Source: Marinomonas posidonica_A (lineage in GTDB: Bacteria; Pseudomonadota; Gammaproteobacteria; Pseudomonadales; Marinomonadaceae). Taken from it: 64,000 nucleotides of DNA. Both the position numbers and the translations under genes were made by a program. The notes below the pieces were generated by a model that had not been told where the DNA came from, ran no database searches, and saw nothing but the letters and a program-made list of their open reading frames with translations. Positions within the stretch are counted from its first letter, which is position 1. Every line of letters begins with the position of its first letter. Below are positions 50,521-60,293 of the stretch, one piece after another. Where the stretch lies: NCBI RefSeq assembly GCF_043643765.1, contig NZ_JBHZSP010000011.1:120728-184727 (forward strand). The letters run 5' to 3'.

Positions 50521-51827
50521 TGGATTTAATGTGGATTGCTATCCTATTAGCGTTTGCTCTGTTGGCCCTATTGTCCCTTGGTGTTTGGGTGTCTTTCACC
50601 TTGATTACCATTGGCGGTCTAGGACTGATTTTGTCCGAGAATTACCAAGTAAATCTGTTGTTTGCTACCTCCAGTTGGGGCGCCAGTACCGCATGGTCAC
50701 TCACCGCGCTCCCCCTCTTTATTTGGATGGGAGAAGTTCTGTTCCGCACCCGCTTGTCAGAAGATTTGTTCAAGGGCTTGTCGCCTTGGTTAAACGGCGT
50801 GCCGGGCAAACTCTTACACGTGAATATTTTAAGCTGTGGTATTTTCGCTGCGGTATCAGGGTCCTCTGCGGCCACGGCGGCCACCATAGGTCGTATGACC
50901 TTGCCAGAATTGCGTAAACAAGGTTACAGCGAGCGCATGGCGATCGGTACTTTGGCCGGTTCAGGCACTTTAGGTCTGTTGATTCCACCCTCCATCATTT
51001 TGATTGTTTATGGCGTGGCGGCAGAAGTGTCCATTGCCCGCTTGTTCATCGCGGGAGCCTTGCCAGGCCTATTACTGGTCAGTTTGTTCATGGGCTTTAC
51101 CATGGTGTGGGGCTATTTACACAAAGACGAATTACCCCAGAAAAGCCAACATGACACCAGCTGGTCAATGCGCATCAAAGCACTACGAAAATTATTGCCC
51201 GTTGTCGGGTTAATCGGGTTTGTGCTGGGGTCTATTTATGGTGGTATCACCACGCCAACCGAAGCCGCCGCATTGGGCGTGACAGGTGCTTTGATTCTTG
51301 CCGCCATGACAGGATCATTGAGCCGCAACAGCTTTATTGACAGCTTACTCGGCGCAGTGAAAAGCTCTTGTATGATTGGTTTCATCTTGGTGGGTGCTCA
51401 CTTCCTCACCCTTGCTATGGGCTTTTTAGGCATTCCAAAAGCGTTGGCTTTGTGGATCGGTGGTCTTTCCTTGTCACCCATGGAGCTGATTTTATACCTC
51501 ACGGTTTTGTTCGTCGTATTGGGCTGTTTCCTCGATGGTATATCTGTCGTGGTATTGACGGTAGCGGTGATTATGCCAATGGTAGAAGCGGCCAATATTG
51601 ACTTACTTTGGTTTGGTATCTTCATCGTATTGGTGGTGGAAATGTCTCAAATCACGCCACCGGTTGGTTTCAACCTGTTTGTCATACAAGCCTTAACCGG
51701 CAAAAACATTCTGTATGTAGCCAAAGCCGCTTTGCCTTTCTTTCTCTTGATTGGCGTGGCGATTGCCTTAATCAGTGTGTTCCCAGAAATTGTTACCTAT
51801 CTACCAGCGACCATGTCACAGAACTAA
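50520..51827 (+). CDS. TRAP transporter large permease, DctM family
   Basis: 435-residue DctM-family membrane protein with about twelve hydrophobic segments. Signatures are ALPLFIWMGEVLFRTRLSED near 61, SGSSAATAATIGRMTLPELRKQG near 113, GTLGLLIPPSIILIVYGVA near 149, TTPTEAAALGVTG near 242 and ITPPVGFNLFVIQALTG near 377. It forms the transport channel with the DctQ subunit. It is translationally coupled to dctQ and lies 35 bases before pxpA, so the TRAP and pxp genes share one operon. Confidence 0.92.
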   Translation: MDLMWIAILLAFALLALLSLGVWVSFTLITIGGLGLILSENYQVNLLFATSSWGASTAWSLTALPLFIWMGEVLFRTRLSEDLFKGLSPWLNGVPGKLLHVNILSCGIFAAVSGSSAATAATIGRMTLPELRKQGYSERMAIGTLAGSGTLGLLIPPSIILIVYGVAAEVSIARLFIAGALPGLLLVSLFMGFTMVWGYLHKDELPQKSQHDTSWSMRIKALRKLLPVVGLIGFVLGSIYGGITTPTEAAALGVTGALILAAMTGSLSRNSFIDSLLGAVKSSCMIGFILVGAHFLTLAMGFLGIPKALALWIGGLSLSPMELILYLTVLFVVLGCFLDGISVVVLTVAVIMPMVEAANIDLLWFGIFIVLVVEMSQITPPVGFNLFVIQALTGKNILYVAKAALPFFLLIGVAIALISVFPEIVTYLPATMSQN

Positions 51828-51862
51828 TGGCCTCGCAGTAACGGATTTAAGGATGCATTAAG

Positions 51863-52621
51863 ATGAAATTGAATTGCGATATGGGCGAAGCCTTCGGGGT
51901 TTGGAAAATGGGCGAAGATGAACAGATCATGCCCTTTGTCGATCAAGCCAATGTGGCCTGTGGTTTTCATGCCTCAGACCCGCTCACCATGAGTAAAACG
52001 GTCGCGCTGGCAAAGCAACATGATGTAACCATTGGCGCGCACCCAGCGTATCCTGATTTAGTGGGATTTGGACGTCGTAACATGGACATAGCCCCTGTAG
52101 AACTAAAGGCGCTGATTCAATATCAAATTGGCGCTTTACAGGGCATTTGCCAAGCTCACAATGCCAAGCTCAGTTATGTGAAACCTCACGGGGCTTTGTA
52201 CAACCAGATGATGGCCGACTTTGCGATTTTAGACACAGTGATGCAAGCCGTAAGTGAACTGGATGCGTCTCTGACCCTCATGGTGATGGCTGTCCCAGAA
52301 GCGGAACAGGTCAAACAACTGGCCGCTAAATACGGTTTAAACATCTGGTTTGAAGCCTTTGCCGATCGGTTATACACAGACGAAGGCCGACTCACACCAC
52401 GCAAACAGCCTAATGCCGTACACGCCAGCTTTGAACTGATTGAGCAACAGGTTGTACAACTGTGTGAGACGGGGACCTTAACCACAGCATCTGGACAAAA
52501 GTTGGCCATTCATGCCGACACCATTTGTGTACATGGCGACGGGGACCATGCAGTAGATGCGGTCAAACGCATTCGCCAACTGGTCGATGTCACTAATCAA
52601 GATAACGCGACAACACCATGA
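51863..52621 (+). CDS. pxpA: 5-oxoprolinase subunit PxpA
   Basis: 252-residue LamB/YcsF protein, the PxpA subunit of bacterial ATP-dependent 5-oxoprolinase. Signatures are LNCDMGEAFGVW near residue 3, ANVACGFHASDPLTM near 29, IGAHPAYPDLVGFGRR near 56, YVKPHGALYNQM near 104 and ADRLYTDEGRLTPR near 168. With PxpB and PxpC it cleaves 5-oxoproline to glutamate. The stop overlaps the pxpB start by four bases. Length is typical. Confidence 0.95.
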   Translation: MKLNCDMGEAFGVWKMGEDEQIMPFVDQANVACGFHASDPLTMSKTVALAKQHDVTIGAHPAYPDLVGFGRRNMDIAPVELKALIQYQIGALQGICQAHNAKLSYVKPHGALYNQMMADFAILDTVMQAVSELDASLTLMVMAVPEAEQVKQLAAKYGLNIWFEAFADRLYTDEGRLTPRKQPNAVHASFELIEQQVVQLCETGTLTTASGQKLAIHADTICVHGDGDHAVDAVKRIRQLVDVTNQDNATTP

Positions 52622-53331
52622 GCCAAGCTGTATCCCCCTTGTTACCCGACATGGATATGGTCAGTGACAATGCCTGTTTACTGACCTTTAGTCAGACCAT
52701 CAGTGAGGCCATTTCGGATCGCATTGCACAAGTCAGCCAGCAATTGACGAACCTACCTGGCATTATTGATCTAATACCTTCTTACACCACCTTATTAGTG
52801 GTGTTTGATGGCGATCATTTTGACCGTTTTGCCATTTGCAAAGCCATACGCCAGTTAATACTCAAGTCAGACCCAAAGGACGCCTTGCAAGCCGATGTGC
52901 GTGAGATTGTCATTCCCGTCTATTACGGTGCTGAAGTAGGCCCGGATTTAGACGAAGTCGCGGCACACTGCGGCCTATCAACCGATGACGTCATTGAGCA
53001 ACACAGTGCTAATTTGTATCGCGCCTACGCCATCGGCTTTACGCCAGGGTTTGCGTTTTTAGGCAATACCCCAGCGCAGCTCCATATAGGACGTAAAACC
53101 ACGCCACGTTTGAAAGTGCCAATTGGCAGTGTCGCCATTGCTGAAAACCAAACTGCGGTTTACCCAAGCGTCACGCCGGGAGGATGGCAGATCATAGGTC
53201 GAACTCCGATTAAATTAGTCGATTGGGGAAGCGAAAATTTGGCTCTAATTGCCATGGGCGATAAGGTTCGATTTGAACCCATTTCACGACAAGACTTTTT
53301 GGCTCAAGGAGGCAATCTGGATGGCTTTTAA
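52618..53331 (+). CDS. pxpB: 5-oxoprolinase subunit PxpB
   Basis: 237-residue KipI-type (carboxyltransferase domain 1) protein. Family segments are VIPVYYGAEVGPDLDEVAAH near 100, AYAIGFTPGFAFLG near 138 and PIGSVAIAENQTAVYPSVTP near 165. It overlaps pxpA by four bases and pxpC by 11, showing tight coupling. In Bacillus the homologue was first described as a KinA inhibitor, but the conserved role is in the 5-oxoprolinase complex. Confidence 0.93.
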   Translation: MSQAVSPLLPDMDMVSDNACLLTFSQTISEAISDRIAQVSQQLTNLPGIIDLIPSYTTLLVVFDGDHFDRFAICKAIRQLILKSDPKDALQADVREIVIPVYYGAEVGPDLDEVAAHCGLSTDDVIEQHSANLYRAYAIGFTPGFAFLGNTPAQLHIGRKTTPRLKVPIGSVAIAENQTAVYPSVTPGGWQIIGRTPIKLVDWGSENLALIAMGDKVRFEPISRQDFLAQGGNLDGF

Positions 53332-54244
53332 AGTAATCAAACCGGGCATGCTTGCCTTACTACAAGACTTAGGCCGCCACGGTCATCAAGCGATTGGAGT
53401 CACCACAGGTGGTCCAATGGATGAGCTGGCTTTTCGTTGGGCCAATGCGTTATTAGACAATGATGATAACGCCCAACAACTGGAAATCACCTTCGGCATG
53501 CTGTCTCTAGAGGCCCAAGCCAATACCAGCATGGCATTAACGGGGGCTGACTTAGACGCCTCATTGAATGGAAAAAGTCTAACGCCGTGGCAAACCTACG
53601 CGGTGAAAAAAGGCGATGTCTTAAGCTTTCAACAGCCTGTTTGGGGATTGCGCGCTTATCTGGCAGTGAAAGGGGGATTTCAATGTGAGCCGACCCTCGG
53701 CAGTATCGCCACCGTGATGCGGGAAAAAATTGGCGGTTTAACCGGCAAAGGCGATAAATTACAAAAAGACGATATCCTGCCATACCATCGCTATGATCAG
53801 CACCAGCAACGATCCGTACCTCGCGCTGCCATTCCTGATTACAGTCAATCCGACATTCCACTGGTATTGGGTTATCAGTATCGTAGTTTTTCGGATTTAC
53901 AACGGGCGCATTTTTTCTCCAGTGATTACAAAGTCTCACAAAACAGTGATCGTATGGGCTATCGTTTGGCAGGAAATGCCATTCAAGGGGATGCCAAAGG
54001 CATCATTTCGGAAGGCATTGCCTATGGTTCCGTGCAGATCCCAAAGGACGGTCAACCTATCGTTTTGTTACGTGACCGACAAACCATTGGCGGCTACCCT
54101 AAAATGGGCTGTGTGACACGCTTTGGCGGCGCTTTGCTGGCGCAAAAAAAACCCGGTGACTTGATCCAATTCACCCCGATTACCGTCGACCAAGCTGAGC
54201 ATGAAAGACACCTGCAAATGGCTCGTTTGCAGCAGTGGCGTTAA
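53321..54244 (+). CDS. pxpC: 5-oxoprolinase subunit PxpC
   Basis: 307-residue KipA-type (biotin-dependent carboxyltransferase-like domain 2) protein. The start at 53321 has AAGGAGG eight bases upstream within pxpB. Signatures are LLQDLGRHGHQAIGVTTGGPMDE split around residues 14-35, YLAVKGGFQ near 111, SDRMGYRLAG near 209 and ISEGIAYGSVQIPKDGQPIVL near 229. It completes the pxpABC complex and is the last gene of the operon. No clear terminator is visible in the 270 bases that follow. Confidence 0.94.
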   Translation: MAFKVIKPGMLALLQDLGRHGHQAIGVTTGGPMDELAFRWANALLDNDDNAQQLEITFGMLSLEAQANTSMALTGADLDASLNGKSLTPWQTYAVKKGDVLSFQQPVWGLRAYLAVKGGFQCEPTLGSIATVMREKIGGLTGKGDKLQKDDILPYHRYDQHQQRSVPRAAIPDYSQSDIPLVLGYQYRSFSDLQRAHFFSSDYKVSQNSDRMGYRLAGNAIQGDAKGIISEGIAYGSVQIPKDGQPIVLLRDRQTIGGYPKMGCVTRFGGALLAQKKPGDLIQFTPITVDQAEHERHLQMARLQQWR

Positions 54245-54514
54245 ACGAATTCCATCCTCTCCCGCTCTTTTACATTCTGTATCACGGTAGTAAAAGAGCG
54301 CAACAATCCGATAGCCATTCTTACACATCATGACACATCCCTGTCTGAGTTTTACTCGCATATCCAGTAAGCTTAAAGAGTAAGAAAAGCAGAATGAAAA
54401 AATCTATGGGACTGGCTCATAATGTTACTCGCATCGTGTCTTTTAAAATGGACTGGTGATGATCAACCTTCATCTGCTCTACAGGTTATAAGATGATCTT
54501 AAAGCAGGGATATC

Positions 54515-57500
54515 ATGCGAACAGTTAAGCACTTCAATAATACGACTTCTCTACTTGTCTGGATAATGGCAGGTTTAGTGTTGTTTGCCACGCTCATTGG
54601 TGCCGCCATTTTAGTCAGCACCATTCAAAATCTTCGTATCCAGCAGCAATTACTGGTTGAACAACAAAATACCATGTTACGTAATACGGCTAAACTGCGT
54701 GAAATCGTCCCAGCTCAACATAATGCAATGCACCAGCATTTAACGGAAAGTGACCACAACCACGACCTAAATCCCGAAGCTTGGCTTGCCCAATATCAAC
54801 AAGCCGCCACAGACTTACAAAACAGCTCTGGACAACAGATAGAGCTGCTGGCTTTAGCAGACCGCCTAAAACAGCAAGGCATGGCAATCGAGAGTATTTT
54901 TAATCGAGTAGAAGATTGGCATGAGCGCAAAGCGGAGTTTGTTGCCCAGTCCGCATTAAACCAACGTATTGAACAAGCACAATTAAAAATCACAGCACTG
55001 CGTAGCTTGGTAAACGCCCTAAATAGTCGCTACCGCCAGCAGGAAAATCGCACCCTGTACGAATACAATCAACAGCAAGAGAACAGTCAGTCCAACCTGC
55101 TTGAATACTACATCAGTTTGAGAGACACCCGTTTAGATACCGCTTTAACCATGCTTATTGAAGACGTTGTTGCCCTTGATACAGCGCTATTTTCTCTGTT
55201 TTACATTAACAATATCAATGAACTAAATGACATCATTAACAACACCTTAACGCCTTCCATTGTACTGTTAGAAGAAGCGGTTGACGTTATTCGTTCCGTT
55301 TACCCAGCTTACGCTGCCAGCATCGACCGCCAACTTAGCGGTCTCACAAACATTCTCTATAACAATGAAGAATCACTATCAGATAAAGGGCAAAACGCAC
55401 CTCAGTCTAAAGCAGCACTGCTCAGTGACCTTCGAAACAGCATCGCCTTAGAAAATGAGACCACGCTACTCGGGCAAGCCTTGGACAGTACTTTCTTACC
55501 CATTGAATCTTATTTAGACCAGATCAATGTACTGGTACAAAAAGAGTCTCACTCATTTGAAAAGAAGATCGGAGATGAACTTCAAGCCGTCAGTCTGCAA
55601 TCAGGCCTAGTAAGTGCGGCCACCATTTTTATCACACTTTTATTAGCTTGGGCGATCTCCAGAAAGCTATCTTGTCACCTAAAACACATTGTAGAAAGTG
55701 AAGACCGTTTTCGTTCTATGTTTGAGTCCTCTCCTGATCCTGCTTGGATTATGGTAAATGAGCAAATAGTAGAAAATAATGAAGCCGCCAGCCATAAACT
55801 AGGGCATATTTTTAGCGATTTAAAAAAGCATTCTTTAATTCATCTCACACCGACCTTTCAAGCCAACGGTAACCATTCAATCGGGGAGATTGAGACACTA
55901 ATTAATACGGTTAACGAGACGGGGCAAGCGCAGACAGAGTGGCTCTTTAGAGGCGATAATGCTCAGCCGATATACGCTGACATGACCTTGCTATCCGTCA
56001 CTTATCAGGATCAAAAAGCCATCATCTGCACCTGGCGAGACATCACCAAACGTCAACAAACCCAACGTTCTTTGGAGTCTTACAAAGAGCAATTGGAACA
56101 GGAGATAGAAGAGCAAACCTTTGAGCTAAAACAAGCAAAAGAGGTCGCCGAAAAAGCCAATCAAGCGAAAAGTGACTTTCTAGCCAATATGAGCCATGAA
56201 ATTCGTACGCCCATGAATTCTATCATTGGAATGTCTCATCTCGCGTTACAAACGGGTCTCGAGGAAAAACCTCGAAATTACATTAAAAAGGTACTGGGGT
56301 CTGCGGAATCCCTACTAGGTATCATTAACGACATCCTCGACTTCTCGAAAATTGAAGCCGGTAAAGTCGAAATCGAAAAACACCCTTTCCACCTGCAAGA
56401 TGTTCTATCCGATGTGGCCAATATTTTGTCTTTAAAAGTGGAAGACAAAGGCCTTGAGCTCATCTTCAACGTCTCGCCAGAACTGCCAAACCACTTTATT
56501 GGTGATGCCTTACGCCTCAGACAAATTTTACTTAATTTGGGAAATAATGCCGTCAAATTCACCAGCAGCGGCGAAGTGATTATTCACGTCGGACTCAATC
56601 AGATACTCAATGACCGAGAAATGGAATTGCACTTTTCTGTTCAAGATACTGGCATTGGTATCAGTGAAGAGAGTCAAAAACATCTGTTCCGCTCTTTCTC
56701 ACAAGCTGATTCATCGACGACTCGACGCTTTGGTGGAACCGGACTGGGGCTCGCAATTTCAAAGCAATTGTCCGAACTCATGGGCGGTGAAATTTGGGTA
56801 GAAAGTAAAGAAGATCAAGGCAGTACGTTTCACTTTACCATTAAGTTGACCACCTCAGACGTCATAAAACAGCAGGGCGATGTGACACACATGCCCAGTA
56901 TTCAACGCGTGTTGGTGGTTGACGACAATGATGCAGCAAGAGAAATACTCAGCTCAAACGTCAAAGCCTTAGGACTTTGCTGTGATTCGGCAAAAGATGG
57001 CTTTCAAGCGCTTGAGCGAGTTCAACGAGCCCAATCTGAAGGCAGCGAATACCAACTGATTTTGGTCGATTGGCAAATGCCCGAAATGGATGGCATCGAA
57101 ACCTGTCGCCACATTCTAAATCAGTCGGACAAAACGCTACCAACTATGATCATGGTCACCGCACACAGCTTAGCAACCGTCAGACAAGCTGCCAATGATT
57201 TAAACATCGCCGGCTACTTAACCAAGCCAGTCACCTTATCTAGTCTATTTGATGCCATCATGTCGTCTCATCGTTTGGATCAAACCGTCATCACCCAGCA
57301 GGTAGACGAGGACGAGCCGCCAACACACTATTCAAATCTAGAAGGTGCACGTATTCTCTTAGTAGAAGACAACGAGATTAATCGAGAATTAGCCGAAGAA
57401 TTACTCAACCAACAAAAAGTCGAACTCAGTGTGGCGATGAATGGCCGAGAAGCGTTAGAGCTCATTGAAAGCAACACCTTTGACCTCGTCCTAATGGATT

Positions 57501-58363
57501 GCCAGATGCCAGTCATGGATGGCTATCAAGCCACTCGCGCCATTCGTCAACAAGCAAAACATGATCGTTTACCAATCATTGCCCTGACCGCCAACGTGTT
57601 AACTCATGACATTCAAAGAGCCATAGAAGCGGGCATGAATGACCATATTTCCAAGCCGATTAACATTCATAATATGTTTTCGACGCTAGCCAAATGGTTA
57701 CCTGAGAGCAAGCCACTAACTCACTACATTCAAGCCGATTCGGCTGTGGATGATGACTCAGTTCTACTCCTCAATTTGGCTCTGCCACATTTGCCTAACA
57801 TCAACATTAAACAAGGGCTGAAGCATACTCATAGCCAAGCACTCTATTGCAAAATGCTGACCCGTTTCCTTGAAAAATACCAAACCTTCATCATGGAATT
57901 TGAACAGCACTTGGCACAACAAGAATGGGCTGACGCCAAGCGTTTAAACCATACCTTGAAATCGATTGCCGCCACATTGGGAATGACCAATCTGAGCAAG
58001 ATGGCCGCTGAGCTGGAGGCAGATTGTTCACAACAAGACGTCAAAGCCGAACTGGCATTTGAGCTCGAAAGCATCCTGAGTGGTTTAATGCTATGGCAGT
58101 CCAAATTACCTAAGAACAGCGACGTTCAAGGTGAAAAACAATCCTTGAGTGCTGAGGAAAAACACAAACAATTGAGCGAGTTACGTCATTACTTGGAGCA
58201 AAACTCAATCCAAGCACAAGACCTTGCGCAGCAGCTTACCCCTTACTTCAACAAGGACGATGAAAAAACCTTATTCAAACTGATTTGCGATGCCCTAGCC
58301 TATTATGACTTTGATAGTGCCTTAGCTTGCATCGACAACTTAGAAAAAAAGATTCAATCTTAG
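54515..58363 (+). CDS. Tripartite hybrid sensor histidine kinase with HPt domain
   Basis: 1282-residue kinase. TM1 near residues 13-35, a large helical periplasmic sensor to about 364, TM2 near 365-385, PAS near 396-515, a coiled coil, a HisKA domain with phosphoacceptor His561 in SHEIRTPMNS, an HATPase (N box LLNLGNNAVKF near 672, FGGTGLGLAIS near 745), REC1 (Asp852 in LVDWQMPEMDG), REC2 (Asp995 in LMDCQMPVMDG) and a C-terminal HPt with His1146 in RLNHTLKSIAATLG. The layout recalls TorS/BarA-type phosphorelays with an extra receiver. The HD-GYP regulator gene starts 12 bases later and is the likely output. Confidence 0.92.
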   Translation: MRTVKHFNNTTSLLVWIMAGLVLFATLIGAAILVSTIQNLRIQQQLLVEQQNTMLRNTAKLREIVPAQHNAMHQHLTESDHNHDLNPEAWLAQYQQAATDLQNSSGQQIELLALADRLKQQGMAIESIFNRVEDWHERKAEFVAQSALNQRIEQAQLKITALRSLVNALNSRYRQQENRTLYEYNQQQENSQSNLLEYYISLRDTRLDTALTMLIEDVVALDTALFSLFYINNINELNDIINNTLTPSIVLLEEAVDVIRSVYPAYAASIDRQLSGLTNILYNNEESLSDKGQNAPQSKAALLSDLRNSIALENETTLLGQALDSTFLPIESYLDQINVLVQKESHSFEKKIGDELQAVSLQSGLVSAATIFITLLLAWAISRKLSCHLKHIVESEDRFRSMFESSPDPAWIMVNEQIVENNEAASHKLGHIFSDLKKHSLIHLTPTFQANGNHSIGEIETLINTVNETGQAQTEWLFRGDNAQPIYADMTLLSVTYQDQKAIICTWRDITKRQQTQRSLESYKEQLEQEIEEQTFELKQAKEVAEKANQAKSDFLANMSHEIRTPMNSIIGMSHLALQTGLEEKPRNYIKKVLGSAESLLGIINDILDFSKIEAGKVEIEKHPFHLQDVLSDVANILSLKVEDKGLELIFNVSPELPNHFIGDALRLRQILLNLGNNAVKFTSSGEVIIHVGLNQILNDREMELHFSVQDTGIGISEESQKHLFRSFSQADSSTTRRFGGTGLGLAISKQLSELMGGEIWVESKEDQGSTFHFTIKLTTSDVIKQQGDVTHMPSIQRVLVVDDNDAAREILSSNVKALGLCCDSAKDGFQALERVQRAQSEGSEYQLILVDWQMPEMDGIETCRHILNQSDKTLPTMIMVTAHSLATVRQAANDLNIAGYLTKPVTLSSLFDAIMSSHRLDQTVITQQVDEDEPPTHYSNLEGARILLVEDNEINRELAEELLNQQKVELSVAMNGREALELIESNTFDLVLMDCQMPVMDGYQATRAIRQQAKHDRLPIIALTANVLTHDIQRAIEAGMNDHISKPINIHNMFSTLAKWLPESKPLTHYIQADSAVDDDSVLLLNLALPHLPNINIKQGLKHTHSQALYCKMLTRFLEKYQTFIMEFEQHLAQQEWADAKRLNHTLKSIAATLGMTNLSKMAAELEADCSQQDVKAELAFELESILSGLMLWQSKLPKNSDVQGEKQSLSAEEKHKQLSELRHYLEQNSIQAQDLAQQLTPYFNKDDEKTLFKLICDALAYYDFDSALACIDNLEKKIQS

Positions 58364-58374
58364 CGAGTTTAATT

Positions 58375-59478
58375 ATGACCAACATCAGCAACCTTTATCC
58401 CGCCGATGACACCCCGCAAGCGACCATCTTGCTGGTCGATGATACACCGGAAAACATCGATCTGTTGGCCGCGTCCCTTCGTGACGACTATCAATTGAAG
58501 GTCGCTCTCAACGGTGAACGAGCATTGGCCATCACTCAAGACAAGCGCCTGCTAAAACCAGACCTGATTTTACTCGACGTCATGATGCCTGAAATGGACG
58601 GTTACGAAGTATGTAAACGTTTAAAAGCGGATCCGACAACCGCGCACATTCCGGTGATTTTCGTGACCGCCAAACATGAAATAGGGGATGAAGAATACGG
58701 CTTTGACCTAGGCGCAGTGGACTACATTACCAAACCTTTTACTCCCAGCTTGGTTCGTGCTCGTGTGCGTACCCATTTGGCGTTATTCGATCAAAATCGA
58801 CAGTTATTCAACCAGGTACAAGAACGAACCAAAGCCTTACAAGACAGTAAACTGCGCATCATTCAACATCTTGGTAAAGCCGTTGAATATAAGGACAATG
58901 AAACCGGTGCTCATGTCATCAGAATGAGCCTCATCACACGCTTATTGGCCGAACATACCGTCAGTGATCAGGCTTGGGTAGAGCGCATTTTTCAAGCCGC
59001 TCCTATGCATGATGTTGGTAAAATAGGGGTGTCTGATCACATTCTGCGCAAACCAGGTAAACTGACCCCAGAAGAGTGGAATGAGATGAAAAAACACCCT
59101 CTTATCGGTGCACAGATTCTTGAGTCTGACGATGACCCATTGCTGTTCATGGCCAGTGTGGTGTCTTTAACCCATCATGAAAAGTGGGATGGCAGTGGCT
59201 ACCCGAACAGTTTAATGGCAGATCAAATCCCATTAGAAGGTCGCATTGTGGCGATCGCGGATGTGATTGACGCCTTGATGTCCAAGCGACCTTATAAAGA
59301 GCCATGGAGCGTCGAGCAAACCATTGACTATCTAGTTGAGCAAAAAGGCATACACTTCGATCCCGACTTGGCAGATCTGGCCATCAAGCTGATGCCACAA
59401 ATTGTCGACATTCGAGCGTTATATCCTGACGAACCATCGAACCTACTTAACGATAGCTTTTTTAAATTAGCATACTAA
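58375..59478 (+). CDS. Response regulator with HD-GYP c-di-GMP phosphodiesterase domain
   Basis: 367-residue protein. The receiver domain (residues 15-135) has Asp68 in LLDVMMPEMDG and the conserved Lys in YITKPF. A linker helix leads to an HD-GYP domain (about 160-350) with the metal pair His212-Asp213 in MHDVGKIGV, His267-His268 and the GYP motif in HHEKWDGSGYP. All catalytic residues look intact, so it should hydrolyse c-di-GMP when phosphorylated. The ATG at 58375 is preferred to a longer frame that overlaps the kinase gene. It forms a two-gene operon with the hybrid kinase. Confidence 0.92.
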   Translation: MTNISNLYPADDTPQATILLVDDTPENIDLLAASLRDDYQLKVALNGERALAITQDKRLLKPDLILLDVMMPEMDGYEVCKRLKADPTTAHIPVIFVTAKHEIGDEEYGFDLGAVDYITKPFTPSLVRARVRTHLALFDQNRQLFNQVQERTKALQDSKLRIIQHLGKAVEYKDNETGAHVIRMSLITRLLAEHTVSDQAWVERIFQAAPMHDVGKIGVSDHILRKPGKLTPEEWNEMKKHPLIGAQILESDDDPLLFMASVVSLTHHEKWDGSGYPNSLMADQIPLEGRIVAIADVIDALMSKRPYKEPWSVEQTIDYLVEQKGIHFDPDLADLAIKLMPQIVDIRALYPDEPSNLLNDSFFKLAY

Positions 59479-59560
59479 ATAATAACAATTTTATTAATTG
59501 TCGAAGGTCTTCTAATATGTGTCCTGTTGGTAACGCAAACACTTATTAGGAGACACACAA

Positions 59561-60118
59561 ATGATCAACACTCAAATCAAACCATTTAACGCAACGGCTT
59601 TTAAAAACGGCGAATTCGTCGAAATTTCTGAAAAAGATGTACTAGGCAAATGGGCCGTGTTCTTCTTCTACCCTGCTGACTTCACTTTCGTATGCCCAAC
59701 GGAACTTGGCGATGTTGCAGACAAATACGAAGAGCTACAATCTCGTGGCGTTGAAGTATTCTCTGTTTCTACAGACACACACTTCACTCACAAAGCGTGG
59801 CACGACAGCTCTGACACCATAGGTAAAATCAACTACTACATGGTTGGCGACCAAACTGGCAACATCACTAACAACTTCAACGTAATGCGTGAAGGCCAAG
59901 GCCTTGCTGACCGAGCTACTTTCCTAATCGATCCAGAAGGCACAATCCAAGCCATGGAAATCACCGCAGAAGGCATCGGCCGTGACGCGGAAGACCTACT
60001 ACGCAAAGTGAAAGCAGCACAATACGTTGCCGCTCACCCAGGCGAAGTTTGCCCAGCAAAATGGAAAGAAGGCGAAGCAACATTGGCTCCTTCTCTAGAC
60101 CTAGTCGGCAAAATCTAA
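59561..60118 (+). CDS. ahpC: Alkyl hydroperoxide reductase subunit C (peroxiredoxin)
   Basis: 185-residue typical 2-Cys peroxiredoxin. The peroxidatic Cys45 lies in DFTFVCPTELGD and the resolving Cys164 in GEVCPAKWKEG near the C-terminus. It reduces H2O2 and organic peroxides and is regenerated by AhpF, encoded next. A strong TAGGAG precedes the start. An ACAATT/AATTGT inverted repeat lies upstream at 59485-59501. I did not see a convincing OxyR site. Confidence 0.96.
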   Translation: MINTQIKPFNATAFKNGEFVEISEKDVLGKWAVFFFYPADFTFVCPTELGDVADKYEELQSRGVEVFSVSTDTHFTHKAWHDSSDTIGKINYYMVGDQTGNITNNFNVMREGQGLADRATFLIDPEGTIQAMEITAEGIGRDAEDLLRKVKAAQYVAAHPGEVCPAKWKEGEATLAPSLDLVGKI

Positions 60119-60132
60119 GACGACTTCCCTGC

Positions 60133-60259
60133 AGTTGGGTGCGCCGCACCCAACTTCGGGCTTTCGCCAAATCTTGGATAGCAGCCCTCAATAACTCAAA
60201 TTTCGGTACTTCATCCTCAAGCCACGCTTGCTTGGCATGACTTTTTTCGCCCGAAATTT
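60133..60259 (+). other. Structured ahpC-ahpF intergenic RNA
   Basis: A near-perfect hairpin has arms AGTTGGGTGCG (60133-60143) and CGCACCCAACT (60145-60155) and begins 15 bases after the ahpC stop. A second long-range pair, AAATTTCGG (60198-60206) and CCGAAATTT (60251-60259), encloses further short complementary stretches before ahpF. The first stem lacks a T-run, so partial attenuation or 3' protection of ahpC mRNA is more likely than full termination. Function is inferred. Confidence 0.55.
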
Positions 60260-60293
60260 ATGGTAATTCTCAATTTAAAACGGATTAGACACT

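Noticed and set aside
59485..59501. ACAATT/AATTGT repeat considered as an OxyR site before ahpC
   Set aside because: Spacing and sequence do not fit the four-part OxyR pattern, and short AT-rich repeats are common in such gaps.
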